Notes: generated from the letters alone by a model not told the origin. A stretch of 64,000 bases of DNA from Acaudatibacter sp963835495 (GCA_963835495.1 CAWIFQ010000005.1:434001-498000); one strand, 5' to 3'; positions 25,127-35,948 are shown, counted from the stretch's first letter. Numbers and translations: made by a program.

Positions 25127-25873
25127 TCACTCCGGCTGCACGTCGATTCCCATGGCGTCGAGCAGGCGGAACTGCTGGTCGGCGGTGATCTTCAGATCGC
25201 GGTAGGACCCCAGCCGGCGCAGGTCGAGGCCGCTGACTTCGGCGCCGCGCAGGTCGGCCCCCGCCAGTTTCGCGCCGTCGACGATGGCGCCGAAGAGATC
25301 GGCGCCGGTCAGGTCGGCGCCTTCCAGATCGGCGTTGGAGATGTCGGCCTCCCTAAGGCGGCTGCGCGCCAGCCTGGCGCCGGCAAGGCGGGTCTCGGAC
25401 AGATCGGCGAGGCCGAGATGGCAGTCCAGGAATACGGCGGCGATCCGCTCGACCTTGCGGCCGAACGTGCGGGCGAAACTGGAGCGGGCGAAGCTGGCGC
25501 CCGTGAGATTGCAGGCCTCGAAGCCGACATCATACAGCTCGGACCCCTCGAACCTGGCGTGGGTCAGGTCGCAGCGGGCGAAGCGGGCGCCCTCCAGCCG
25601 GCTGAAGGCGAAGGCCGCGCCTTGCTGGGCGGCGGGGTCGAAGAACTGGCAGTCCTCGAACACCGCCTCGCGCAGATCGGCGTGGGCGAAGCGGCAGCGG
25701 ATAAGCCGGCAGCGCTCGAAGCGCGCGCCCTCCAGCACGGTGTCGGCGAAGCGCACGTCCTCGATCAGGCACCCCACGAACACCGCATCCGGCGCCTCCG
25801 CCTCGGCCCAGTCGGCGTCGGAGAGGCTCTGACCCTCGATGCGGCCGCCTGCTTCGAGCACCCCGGTCACCAC
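25127..25873 (-). CDS. Pentapeptide repeat protein
   Basis: Built of A(D/N)LxG/F-type pentapeptides: LEGARFERCRLIRCRFAHAD, LSETRLAGARLARSRLREAD, then NADLEGADLTGADLFGAIVD. These form a right-handed quadrilateral beta-helix. A short N-terminal part (RIEGQSLSDADWAEAEAPDA) and a C-terminal helix (ITADQQFRLLDAMGIDVQ) flank the repeats. The start is uncertain; GTG at 25873 is used because the sequence before it is poorly conserved in character, giving 248 residues. Some relatives (Qnr, MfpA) mimic DNA and protect gyrase, but most have no known role. The gene stops 5 bases before the operator array of the next gene on the strand. Confidence 0.8.
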   Translation of the reverse strand: MVTGVLEAGGRIEGQSLSDADWAEAEAPDAVFVGCLIEDVRFADTVLEGARFERCRLIRCRFAHADLREAVFEDCQFFDPAAQQGAAFAFSRLEGARFARCDLTHARFEGSELYDVGFEACNLTGASFARSSFARTFGRKVERIAAVFLDCHLGLADLSETRLAGARLARSRLREADISNADLEGADLTGADLFGAIVDGAKLAGADLRGAEVSGLDLRRLGSYRDLKITADQQFRLLDAMGIDVQPE

Positions 25874-26003
25874 CCCATGGCCGCCACTCCCTCGTTTCCA
25901 GGAGCTATAGGCCGGCCGGGGGGGATTTGTCAGGGCGGCTCGGCGCGCCGATTGCGGGGCGGCCTGGCGCGGGGATAGGTTCACGACGGCCCGGGGGGAA
26001 GTC

Positions 26004-27114
26004 ATGCGGCTGTTCGCGAAGATGATGTTGCTGGCCGCGGTCTGTCTGGCGACGCGCGCCCTCGCAGACGCCCCGACGCCCTTGCCGGGACCGGACGTCC
26101 AGGCGCCGCCGCTCAGCATCTGGCGGCTGGGGGACCGCGGCGATGCCGAGCACCTGCAATCCGGCCTTGCGTGTCCGGCGCAGTTTCGTGGCTACAAGCG
26201 CATCGACCTGCACGTCTACGATGGCTTCGGCCTGGACGTGAGCTGCAACTACACCGCCCCGGGCGTCATCCTCACGGTCTATGTCACCCAGCGCTCCGGC
26301 GCGGCCGATGTCGATGGCGCGGTGGCGGAGGCGAAGCGCGAGTTCCTCACCGGTCGCGCCGATTGGCGCCCAGAGCCGATTTCCGACACCCGGACCACCG
26401 ACGGCGCTGTCGCCTGGCATGTGCTGCTCTACGGCGACGACAAGGGGCGCGACGGCATCTGGATCGCCGATCTGGGCGGCTGGACGCTGGAATACCGCAT
26501 CACCAACACCCTCGCCGTCGACAGCCAGGCGCAGGCCGACATCGCCGCCATGACCCAGTTGGTCGTACGGTCGGCCGGGGCCCATTTGCGCCTCTGCGCC
26601 AAGTCGCCGACGCCGACACGACGCGGCGTCGCGATCAAGGACGACAAAGGCAGCGGCGACACGGCGCTGCTCAGCGCCATCACCGCCGCCGCAGCGAGCA
26701 ACGGAATCGCTGACGCCGAGGTCCCGCAGACCAAGCCGATCATCTGGTGCGAGGAGCAGGCTGTGCCCGGCGCGCCGGCGAACCTGCTGTTCTGGCGCGG
26801 CGTCGACGACGACGGGGCCGACGCCCGGGCCGACGAACTCACGGTCATGACCGATGGTCCGCCGCCGGCGCTGTTGGTCGCCGAGCGATCCGACGACGGC
26901 TGTCGTCGAAAAGGAACTCGGGCGTCCGTCACGGTGGACCGCCAGCATCAGCAAAGGCGACCAGACCAGCTTCTACGGCTACTTCACCGACCGGCCGCCG
27001 CCAGAAACCCTCGCGGCGCTGTTCCAGGACATCCTCGCCGGCAAGATCCAACCGACCAGCGGCTACAACGCCAAAAGGCGCTCGATCACGATCGACGTGC
27101 CTTCAGGCAAGTAG
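26004..27114 (+). pseudogene. Secreted protein of unknown function, frameshifted
   Basis: ATG at 26004 opens a Sec signal peptide (MRLFAKMMLLAAVCLATRALA). The rest is not from a family I recognise. It has Cys-containing stretches (GLACPAQFRGYKRIDL, VSCNYTAPGVILTVYV, LRLCAKSP, IIWCEEQ) typical of an exported protein. Near 26898-26899 a doubled G shifts the frame: ALLVAERSDD is followed one base off by VVEKELGRPSRWTASISK and RPPPETLAALFQDILAGKI, ending IDVPSGK at 27114. Without repair the frame runs on antisense through the neighbouring dioxygenase gene, which is not a real product. The repaired length is about 370 residues. Confidence 0.65.
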
Positions 27115-27146
27115 GTCCAGCACTTGCCCCGCGGCGGCGCGCGGGA

Positions 27147-28398
27147 TCAGGCGTCCGCCAGCAGCGCCCGCTTCCGTTCCTCGGTGAACGCGTGCAGCTT
27201 GTTCATGTAGGTGAAGCGGCCGTAGTCGCGGCCCTGGGCGCTCATCTTGTCGAACCAGTCGTCCTCGCCCAGCATTTCGCCCAGCCGCGGCGAGTTGCGA
27301 TGCAGCAGCTGCACGTCGGTCTTCTTCGGCTCGAGGCTGCGCAGGATGCCGCGGTTGAAGTGCGCGTGCAGGGTAACCCGGTCGCCCGGCTCGGTGCGGT
27401 CGCCCTGCCAGTGCCAGACGCCGTGGGTGAAGAACACCACCGAGCCCTTGGGCATCTCGATCGGCACGCCCTCGCCCAGGCCCTCGCCCGGGCGCGGGTT
27501 GCGGCGGCGCTTGTGGCTGCCTGGCACGATGTAGGTGGGCCCCGAGGCGACGGTCCAGTCCTCCAGCGCCCAGACTCCGACGCCGGTCATGGCGAACTCG
27601 GGGAACGGCTCGGGCACATGGGCGTAGTCGGTGTGCATCGGGATCACGCCCGGCCCCGGCCCCTTCCTGATCGACGAGAACGAGGCGATCACCGCGCCGC
27701 GGCCGAGCGAGGCGTCGATGAGGGTCATCAGCAGCGGGTTCTGGATCAGCTGTTCGAACTCGCGCCCGTGGTAGAGCATCCAGTTCATCGAGAAGCTCTG
27801 GTGCGGCAGCAGCGCGCGGATCGTCGCCGCGCGCACCTCGTCGGCGAACTCCGGCGAAATCGCGCGCTCGATTACCGTGTAGCCCTGCTCCTCCATCTCG
27901 CGGATCTTGCCGGTCAGGCCCTGGCGCTGGGCGCGGTGATAGAGGTCCGGGTTCTCGACGGTGCGGCGGCCAAGGTGGTCGTGCAGCAGGGAGATGATCT
28001 CGCCGGCGGCGGGGTTCTCGAGCCGGCCGGTGATCTTCACCGCGTCCTTGCCGTGCATGGTCGCCAGCTCACGGCGCATCGCCTTGGCCGCGCCGGGCGC
28101 CAGCATGCCGATGAACTGGCCGCCGGCGATCCCGGCCTGATAGTCGCCCTCGACCTTCACGTCGGCGTCGGGATCGAAACCCCGCTGCACCGTGAGCGCG
28201 CCGCCGTCGTAGCGCACGTTCCAGGCGCCGACGTTGTCCGGCAGCTTCAGGTGCGGCGGCGCGTCGACGAACCGCTCGGTCAGCGAGAACGGCGCCAGCA
28301 CGTCACGCCGCTGCTCGACGGCCTTTTCCAGGAACTCGGCGGGTCTCGGCCAGCCAATCGTCGGACTGGAACTCGAACCGGTCAGCTAGCGTGTACAT
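27147..28398 (-). CDS. Phytanoyl-CoA dioxygenase (PhyH) family protein with N-terminal SCP2-like domain, frameshift near start
   Basis: The best start is ATG 28398 (MYTLADRFEFQSDDWLAET). A +1 error near 28341-28344 then breaks the frame before EFLEKAVEQRRDVLAPF, and the rest to 27147 is intact (384 residues from the first in-frame start at 28301). The N-terminal 110 residues (WNVRYDGGALTVQRGFDPDA and onward) look SCP2-like. The C-terminal part is a PhyH-type Fe(II)/2-oxoglutarate dioxygenase with the metal site MHTDYAHV and FFTHGVWHWQGD. Such enzymes hydroxylate alkyl or steroid-like substrates. It follows and overlaps the end of the Baeyer-Villiger gene by 13 bases, one operon. Confidence 0.8.
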
Positions 28399-30027
28399 CC
28401 GATGCGCTCCTTGGCCAGGACGAAGCCCTCGTAGCCGGCGGCGGCCACGTCCGCGCACTTCTTGCGGTAGCCGACGCCGATGTAGGGCATGAACACCCGC
28501 GGCTTTCCGGGGATGTTGGCGCCCATGTACCAGGACGCGGCGCGCGGAAAGAGCGTCTTGTCGGCGACGCGGCGGACGTGGGCGACCCACGCCTCCTGGG
28601 TCTCCTGGTCCGCGGCGATGCGGGTGAAGCCGTGCTCGCGCATGTGGTCGATGCAGCCGACGATCCACTCCACGTGCTGCTCGATCGAGTTGATCATGTT
28701 GGAGAGCACGCTGGGGCTGCCGGGGCCGGTGATGATGAACATGTTGGGGAAGCCGGCCACCGCAAGGCCCAGGTAGGCCTTCGGGCCCTCGGCCCAGGCG
28801 GCGCGGAAGTCGGCCGCCGCCTGCGCCCTTGATGTCGATCGCCAAGCAGGGCGCCGGTCATGGCGTCGAAGCCGGTGGCGAACACCAGGGCGTCGACCGG
28901 ATAGGTCGCCTCGCTCGTGCGCACGGCGTGCGGCAGTGATCTCCTCGATCGGCGTCTCGCGCAGGTTCACCAGCGTGACGTTCGGCCGGTTGTAGGTCTG
29001 GTAGTAGTCGATATCGACGCAGATGCGCTTGGTGCCGATCGGGTGGTCGCGCGGCTGCAGGCCGCCGGGCGGTCTCGGGATCCTTCACCGTCTCGGCGAT
29101 CTTCTCGCGCACGAAGTCGGCCGCCTCGTCGTTGACGGCGATATCGGTCAGCAGGTTGCCCCAGGCGGTCAGAAAGCCGGCGCCGCCGACGCCCCACAGC
29201 TCCTCGTAGCGCTGGCGACGCACCTCCGCGTCAGTCGGCAGCGCATTGGCCGGGTTGGCGCCGAACCCCATGCCCGGGCCTTTCACCAGGGCGATGTAGT
29301 CCGGGTACATCTTCCAGAACGCCTCGATGTCGGCCTCGGTCAGCGGCGTGTTGTTGGCCGGCACGCTGAAGTTGGGCGTGCGCTGGAACACCGTCACATG
29401 CTCAGCCTGCGCCGCGATCTGCGGGATCGACTGGATGCCGGACGAGCCGGTGCCGATCACCGCCACGGTCTTGCCGCTGAAATCCACGCCATCATGCGGC
29501 CAGGCGCCGGTGTGGTAGGTCGCGCCGGCGAAGCTGTCGACGCCAGGGATGGCCGGCGCGCGCGGCGTCGACAGGCAGCCGGTGGCCATGATCAGCCAGC
29601 GCGCCGAAAGCTCGTCGCCGCGATCGGTGACCACGCTCCAGCGGTCGGCCGCATCGTCGAACGTCGCCGAGAGCACGCGGGTCTCGAAGGCGATCAGCGG
29701 CCGGATGTCGTGCCGGTCCGCGACGTGGTTGGCGTAGGCCAGGATCTCGGGCTGGGCGGCGTACTTCTCGGTCCAGCGCCATTCCTTCTGCAGCGCGTCG
29801 TCCCAGGTGTAGGAGTAGAACAGGCTGGGCACGTCGCAGCGCGCGCCTGGATAGCGGTTCCAGTACCAGGTGCCGCCGACGCCATCGCCGGCCTCGAACC
29901 CCTGCACCGAGACGCCCAGCTCGCGCAGCTTGTGCAGCATGTACATGCCGCCGAACCCGGCCCCGACCACCACCGCGTCGATCTCGCCGCGCTTCGGCGC
30001 CCGCTCAAACTTAGACCCGTCCGCCAC
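28386..30027 (-). pseudogene. Flavin-containing Baeyer-Villiger-type monooxygenase, four frameshifts
   Basis: Starts with GTG 30027. The FAD motif GAGFGG (22-27) is followed by the Baeyer-Villiger fingerprint FAGATYHTGAWP (166-177, F-x-G-x3-H-x3-W-P) and an NADPH motif VIGTGSSGIQSI. Four +1 shifts break the C-terminal third: about 29064-29070, 28931-28934, 28844-28845 and 28812-28822. Between them the conserved pieces are all present, e.g. LQPRDHPIGTKRICVDIDYY, TYPVDALVFATGFDAMTG, GFPNMFIITGPGSPS. The last three shifts together restore the frame. It would convert ketones to esters or lactones. It is most likely a functional gene with sequence errors. Confidence 0.82.
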
Positions 30028-30088
30028 GCTCTATCCCCGCTGGTTGCCGGCCTAGGATATCGCCGTTTACTTGGGGACAGCGCAACCC

Positions 30089-30256
30089 TTCTCCTCCCCC
30101 ACAGGGGGAGGGGGACCGCGAAGCGGTGGAGGGGGTGCGACGCCGCGCTCAGGCGCCGCAAACCTAGCTCCGTGGATTTGCGGTGAGATCACGCTCGCGG
30201 CTGGCCCCCTCCACCGCTTCGCGGTCCCCCTCCCCCGCTTCGCGGTCCCCCTCCCC

Positions 30257-30272
<16 letters not shown>
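30089..30272. repeat. GC-rich palindromic repeat, inverted pair with extra half-unit
   Basis: The left copy (30089-30138) has the hairpins CTCCCCC-ACA-GGGGGAG and ACCGCGAAGCGGT. The right copy (30203-30272) is inverted and contains the ACCGCTTCGCGGT-type half twice, then CCCTACGGGTGAGGAGAA. It matches the element at 16519-16635. The right copy overlaps the 3' end of thiC and supplies its last codons (Ser-Pro-His-Pro) and stop. The 64 bases between the copies hold nothing recognisable. Confidence 0.85.
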
Positions 30273-32077
<1,805 letters not shown>

Positions 32078-32154
32078 GCGTGGCTCCTTTGCTAAGGAGG
32101 CCAAGCCTGAGCTTAGTTCGGTGAAGCGGACGCCCAGGTAACTGGAGCGGACCG

Positions 32155-32251
32155 CCGTTCCCTCCCTTCGCCGGCATGACCCGGATCAGGTTCGGCGGGT
32201 CACGGCTTCAGCCGCCTCTCAGCCCCTCAAGCGGGACACCCCGGAGAACGG
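32155..32251 (-). ncRNA. TPP riboswitch (THI element)
   Basis: Read on the minus strand it has GGGGCTGAGAGG (the conserved pyrimidine-sensing CUGAGA) and ACCCGCCGAACCTGATCCGGGT with the pyrophosphate-sensor core, then CGGCGAAGGGAGGG. A closing stem P1 is formed by CCGTTC (32251-32246) and GAACGG (32160-32155). It stands 77 bases before the thiC start. Binding of thiamin pyrophosphate should repress thiC. No clear terminator hairpin with a U-run follows, so control of translation via the AAAGGAG site is more likely. Confidence 0.93.
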
Positions 32252-32396
32252 GGGGACACTACGCCCGACAGCCGGTGGGTCAAGCGGCAGGAAGCCGTGG
32301 CAGGACGCGTAGAAGGGCGCCTAGCCCAACCCCGGCCTGCGAGCGCATAATCGTCTGGCCTTGTCCCGCTCGAACGCTTTTTCGAGGAAACCACCG

Positions 32397-32807
32397 ATGT
32401 TCCAGCTTCTTCGCACCGCCCAAGTCCTCCGCGCGGGTATCGGCATGGGCGCCGCGATGGCCGCGCTTGGCGCGACCCTGCCCGTGGCCGAGGCGCAGCC
32501 CGCCGCCAGCCCCTCGCCGTCGTGTATCCGGACCAGCCAGATCGAGAACACGCGGATGGTTCACAGCCGGGTGCTCTACATCCGCACCAGCGCGCGCGCC
32601 TTCTATCGCATGGATTTCTCCAGCGATTGCGACAGCGACAGCAACGGGCCGCTGATCATCCATCCGGTCGACAACTCCGGCGAGTTCTGCAGCGCCATCG
32701 GCGTCAACATCAACGTCCGCGAGACCGGGCAGCGCTGCATGCCAAGCCAGCTCACCAAGCTGACGCCGGACGAGGTGGCGCAGATTCCGAAGACGGACCT
32801 GCCGTAG
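32397..32807 (+). CDS. DUF6491 family secreted protein
   Basis: 136 residues from ATG 32397. A signal peptide (RAGIGMGAAMAALGATLPVAEA) is followed by a mature part with four Cys: PSCIRTSQIENTRMVH, FSSDCDSDSNG, NSGEFCSAIGV, GQRCMPSQL. This spacing is that of DUF6491 proteins, small periplasmic proteins of unknown role common in Caulobacterales and Sphingomonads. Two disulfides are likely in the periplasm. It is monocistronic, diverging from thiC's riboswitch side and converging with the TPR genes. Confidence 0.75.
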   Translation: MFQLLRTAQVLRAGIGMGAAMAALGATLPVAEAQPAASPSPSCIRTSQIENTRMVHSRVLYIRTSARAFYRMDFSSDCDSDSNGPLIIHPVDNSGEFCSAIGVNINVRETGQRCMPSQLTKLTPDEVAQIPKTDLP

Positions 32808-32850
32808 CGCCGTCCGCTCCCCGCCGGCTCCCTAGACGCGTGGCGTGAGG

Positions 32851-33405
32851 CTACCGCGTGGTGACCGTGAAGCGCAGGAGTTCGTGCTTCGGCGCCTCCC
32901 AGCCGGGTTTCAGCACCAGCGCCTGCTGGTAGTCGAGGTAGGCCGACTTTTCGTCGTCAATGCCTTCATAGGCGACGGCGCGGTTGAAATAGGCCTTGGC
33001 CGGCTCGGAGACGCCCAGCGCCAGCCCCTTGGTGGTGTCGGCGATGCCGTCGGCGTAGCGGTGCTCGATGATGTCGATTGCGCCGCGGTCCATCCAGGCG
33101 TCGCCGACCGAGGGATCGAGCTGGATGGCGCGCTCAACGTCGGCGCGCGCGGCGTGGTAGTCATGGCGGTTCATCAGCACGGCGCCGCGGTTGACGTAGG
33201 TGCGCGTGAGATCGTCCTTGTTCAGGGCGCCCTGGTCGATCGCCTCATTGCAGAACTGCAGCGAGGCTTCGTCGGCGCGCTCGGCGAGCGCCGCCCGCGA
33301 GCAGTTCGCCGCCGAGGTGTCCGCGATGACGGCGACCGCCGCGCCCGCTGGGCCAGCCAACCCAGCCCAGAGCGCGATCGCGCCGATCAGCAGGCGGACA
33401 CCCAT
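32851..33405 (-). CDS. Secreted TPR-repeat protein, copy 2
   Basis: 184 residues from ATG 33405, with a signal peptide (VRLLIGAIALWAGLAGPAGA). Then come TPR-like helices: RTYVNRGAVLMNRHDYHAARADVERAIQLDP, DAWMDRGAIDI, KAYFNRAVAYEGIDDEKSAYLDYQQALVL. A Cys pair lies in SAANCSRAALAE and SLQFCNEAI. It is paralogous to the gene 32 bases upstream (33437-33991): the same length class, the same ELLRFTVT ending and the identical YEGIDDEKSAYLDYQQALVL block. The role is unknown; periplasmic TPR proteins are usually scaffolds. Confidence 0.82.
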   Translation of the reverse strand: MGVRLLIGAIALWAGLAGPAGAAVAVIADTSAANCSRAALAERADEASLQFCNEAIDQGALNKDDLTRTYVNRGAVLMNRHDYHAARADVERAIQLDPSVGDAWMDRGAIDIIEHRYADGIADTTKGLALGVSEPAKAYFNRAVAYEGIDDEKSAYLDYQQALVLKPGWEAPKHELLRFTVTTR

Positions 33406-33436
33406 GCGCGCCTCCGACACCACCGCGTCTGGCGCC

Positions 33437-33991
33437 CTAGCGGCGGGTGACCGTGAACCGCAGCAGTTCCTGCTTCGGCAGGTCCCAGCCGGGCTCCAGC
33501 ACCAGCGCCTGCTGGTAGTCGAGGTAGGCCGACTTCTCGTCGTCGATGCCTTCGTAGGCGACGCCGCGGTTGTAGTAGGCCTTGGCCGGCTCCTCGGTCC
33601 CGAGGGTCAGGCCCTTGCTGATGTCGTCGATCCCGTCCTGGAAGTGCTTGTAGATGATCGCCACGGCGCCTCGGTTGACCCAGGCCTCGCCCAGCCCGGG
33701 ATCAATTTCGATCGCGCGCTGAAAGTCGGCGCGGGCGGAGGTGTAGTCCCGCCGGAGCATCCACATGACGCCGCGGTTGATGTAGGTGCCGGCGAGGTCC
33801 CTGCGGTCGAGCTGGCTCTCGCTGAGCGCCGTAGTGCACAACTGCATCGAGACCGCGTCGGCCTGCTCGTGGAAGGCGGCTTCCGAACACTGCTGCGCCG
33901 AGGTGTCGCCCATCACGGTGACGGCGGCCCCGGCGGAGCCCGCCAGGCCGAAGGAAAGCGCGACCGCGCCAAAAAGCATGTTGAGATTCAT
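33437..33991 (-). CDS. Secreted TPR-repeat protein, copy 1
   Basis: 184 residues from ATG 33991, with GGGAGG six bases before the start. The signal peptide is LNMLFGAVALSFGLAGSAGA, followed by TPR motifs GTYINRGVMWMLRRDYTSARADFQRAIEIDP and KAYYNRGVAYEGIDDEKSAYLDYQQ. It is the first gene of a tandem pair produced by duplication, with copy 2 following after about 31 bases. The near-identical C-terminal repeat and the divergent N-terminal repeats suggest selection on, or recent exchange of, the C-terminal part. A run of seven A residues (minus strand) precedes its ribosome binding site. Confidence 0.82.
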   Translation of the reverse strand: MNLNMLFGAVALSFGLAGSAGAAVTVMGDTSAQQCSEAAFHEQADAVSMQLCTTALSESQLDRRDLAGTYINRGVMWMLRRDYTSARADFQRAIEIDPGLGEAWVNRGAVAIIYKHFQDGIDDISKGLTLGTEEPAKAYYNRGVAYEGIDDEKSAYLDYQQALVLEPGWDLPKQELLRFTVTRR

Positions 33992-34195
33992 GAGCGCCTC
34001 CCGGGAGCCCTTTTTTTGTACTCGCCAGCATGCGCCAAGCCGGCCCGCGACGCAACGGAAGGTTCCCGCGCGCGGTCGCCCCTTTGGCCCGCCGATCGGC
34101 GCCGGACGGGTACGGATTGGCTGGAGTTGGGAGGCGCCCGGGCGGGCGCCGGCGTCGCGGCGAGGGATTGCAAGCCGGCTAATTTGTCGCCTCCT

Positions 34196-34222
34196 TGTCG
34201 GCGCGATGCGGGTTCGTTCGTC
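34196..34222 (+). promoter_or_regulatory. Candidate ECF-sigma promoter, YCII gene
   Basis: TGTCGG (34196-34201), 17 bases, CGTC (34219-34222), 25 bases before the ATG of the YCII gene. The same two elements with the same spacing recur before the NTF2-fold gene (35897-35923). The pattern resembles the TGTCG-type -35 and CGTC/CGAC-type -10 described for ECF42 sigma factors, the group to which the sigma gene here appears to belong. Confidence 0.55.
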
Positions 34223-34246
34223 ATCGTGTGAAAGGAGACCGCGCCG

Positions 34247-34633
34247 ATGCTTTACGCCTTCCTTTGCTACAACAACGAAGACGCCGTCTTCTCCTGGAGC
34301 CAGGAGCAGGACCAGGCGGTGATGTCCGCGCTCCACGAGGTGCATGCGCCGCTGGAGAAGGCGGGTCGGTTCGGCCCATCGGTGCGGCTGATGCCGACGA
34401 CGGCGGCGACCACCCTGCGCAAGGACTTGGATCCGCCGCTGGTGCTCGACGGCCCTTACGCGGAGACCAAGGAGCAGCTGCTCGGCTTCTATGTGATCGA
34501 GTGCGCGGATCTCGAGGCGGCGCTCGACGTCGCCAAAGACCTGGCCAAGGCCAATCCGGGCGGCGCCTACGAGGTGCGGCCGCTGCGGCTGTTTCTGCCG
34601 GGGTCGCTGGGCTCGAGCGCGCTGGCGCAGTGA
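34247..34633 (+). CDS. YCII/DGPF-domain protein
   Basis: 128 residues of the YCII-related superfamily. It has YAFLCYNNEDAVFSW at the start, then VLDGPYAETKEQLLGFYVIECADLEAALDVAKDL, the DGP(F/Y)-x-E-T-K-E signature that names the DGPF subgroup. These small ferredoxin-fold proteins are regularly encoded next to ECF42-type sigma factors and may act with them in a signalling loop in place of an anti-sigma factor; the mechanism is not established. GAAAGGAG precedes the ATG. Its stop overlaps the sigma gene start (GTGA), so the two are translationally coupled. Confidence 0.88.
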   Translation: MLYAFLCYNNEDAVFSWSQEQDQAVMSALHEVHAPLEKAGRFGPSVRLMPTTAATTLRKDLDPPLVLDGPYAETKEQLLGFYVIECADLEAALDVAKDLAKANPGGAYEVRPLRLFLPGSLGSSALAQ

Positions 34634-35886
34634 GCGACCTCGCCTGGATCGACGGCGCGCTGACCGCGGCGCGGCCCCAGGCGGTCGGGGCGCTGCTGCG
34701 CTATTTCCGCGACCTCGATCTCGCCGAGGAGGCGTTCCAGGACGCCTGCCTGCGCGCACTGCGCAGCTGGCCGGAAAAGGGTCCGCCGCGCGATCCGGCC
34801 GCGTGGCTGATCATGGTCGGGCGCAACGCCGCGATCGACCAGGTGCGCCGCAGGAGCCGCCAGGAGGCGCTGCCGGACGAAGAGACCATCTCCGACCTCG
34901 ACGATGTCGAGACGCCGCTGGCCGAGCGGCTGGACGGCGCCGACTATCGCGACGACGTGCTGCGCCTGCTGTTCATCTGCTGCCATCCCGACCTGCCGGC
35001 GACTCAGCAGATCGCCCTGGCCCTGCGCATCGTCTCCGGGCTTTCGGTGAAGCAGATCGCCCGCGCCTTCCTGGTCAGCGAAGCGGCGATGGAGCAGCGC
35101 ATCACCCGCGCCAAGGCCAGGATCGCCGCCAACACCGTGCCGTTCGAGCCGCCGGGCCCGATCGAACGTGGCGAGCGGCTCGCAGCGGTCGCGGCGATGA
35201 TCTACCTGGTGTTCAACGAGGGCTACTCGGCCGGCGCGGCGGAGCAGGACGACCGTGCGGCGCTGCCGATCGAGGCGATGCGGCTGGCGCGGCTGCTGCT
35301 GCGGCTCTACCCGGCCGAGCCGGAGATCATGGGCCTGATGGCGCTGATGCTGCTGCAGCATTCGCGCGCGGCGGCCAGGTTCGACGCGGCCGGCGAGATC
35401 GTCTTGCTCGACGACCAGGACCGCAGCCTCTGGGACCGGCGCATGATCGGCGAGGGCCTGGCCTTGCTCGACAAAGCGATCCGGCACCGCCAGCGTGGTC
35501 CCTACCAGGTTCAGGCCGCGATCGCGGCGATGCACGCGCGGGCCGAGCGCCCGGAAGACACCGACTGGGCGCACATCGACGACCTCTACGCGGCGCTGGA
35601 GCAACTGGCGCCGTCGCCTATCGTGACGTTGAACCGCGCCGTCGCGGTCTCCAAGGTGAAGGGTCCGGAGGCGGCGCTGGCGATGATCGAGCCGCTCGGC
35701 GACCGCCTGGGCGGCTACTTCCACTTCTTCGGCCTGAAGGGGTCGCTGCTGATGCAGCTCGGCCGCGCCGCCGAAGCGCGGGAGGCGTACGGCCAGGCCA
35801 TCGCGCTGGCCACGACGCCGGCCCAGGCCGCGCACATCCGCCAGCACCTCGACCAGCTGATGAAGGACGGCGCGGCGCAAAATTAG
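34630..35886 (+). CDS. ECF RNA polymerase sigma factor with C-terminal TPR-like extension (ECF42-type)
   Basis: 418 residues from GTG 34630, overlapping the YCII stop by 4 bases. The N-terminal 170 residues hold sigma-70 region 2 (LRYFRDLDLAEEAFQDACLRALRSWP, AWLIMVGRNAAIDQVRR) and region 4 (VSGLSVKQIARAFLVSEAAMEQRITRAKARI). The long C-terminal domain (DUF6596/TPR-like: YLVFNEGYSAGAA, LLRLYPAEPEIMGLMALMLL) is typical of the ECF42 group, which lacks a classical anti-sigma factor. It directs RNA polymerase to its own small regulon. The likely targets in this window are the YCII-sigma operon and the NTF2-fold gene downstream. Confidence 0.9.
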   Translation: MSDLAWIDGALTAARPQAVGALLRYFRDLDLAEEAFQDACLRALRSWPEKGPPRDPAAWLIMVGRNAAIDQVRRRSRQEALPDEETISDLDDVETPLAERLDGADYRDDVLRLLFICCHPDLPATQQIALALRIVSGLSVKQIARAFLVSEAAMEQRITRAKARIAANTVPFEPPGPIERGERLAAVAAMIYLVFNEGYSAGAAEQDDRAALPIEAMRLARLLLRLYPAEPEIMGLMALMLLQHSRAAARFDAAGEIVLLDDQDRSLWDRRMIGEGLALLDKAIRHRQRGPYQVQAAIAAMHARAERPEDTDWAHIDDLYAALEQLAPSPIVTLNRAVAVSKVKGPEAALAMIEPLGDRLGGYFHFFGLKGSLLMQLGRAAEAREAYGQAIALATTPAQAAHIRQHLDQLMKDGAAQN

Positions 35887-35896
35887 CCGCCGGCCG

Positions 35897-35923
35897 TGTC
35901 GGGATGGCTGGGGGCTGCGCGTC
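35897..35923 (+). promoter_or_regulatory. Candidate ECF-sigma promoter, NTF2-fold gene
   Basis: TGTCGG (35897-35902), 17 bases, CGTC (35920-35923), 26 bases before the ATG at 35949. The elements and spacing equal those before the YCII gene, and the distance to the start codon is nearly the same. It lies in the short gap after the sigma factor gene. Confidence 0.55.
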
Positions 35924-35948
35924 CTTCGGCTGAACGCGGGAGACCGTC

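Noticed and set aside
26004..28832. Very long plus-strand open frame (942 codons) starting with a signal peptide
   Set aside because: Only the first ~300 codons look like protein. Beyond the frameshift at 26898 it is the antisense of the dioxygenase and monooxygenase genes, with Arg/Ala/Gly-rich nonsense typical of GC-rich shadows.
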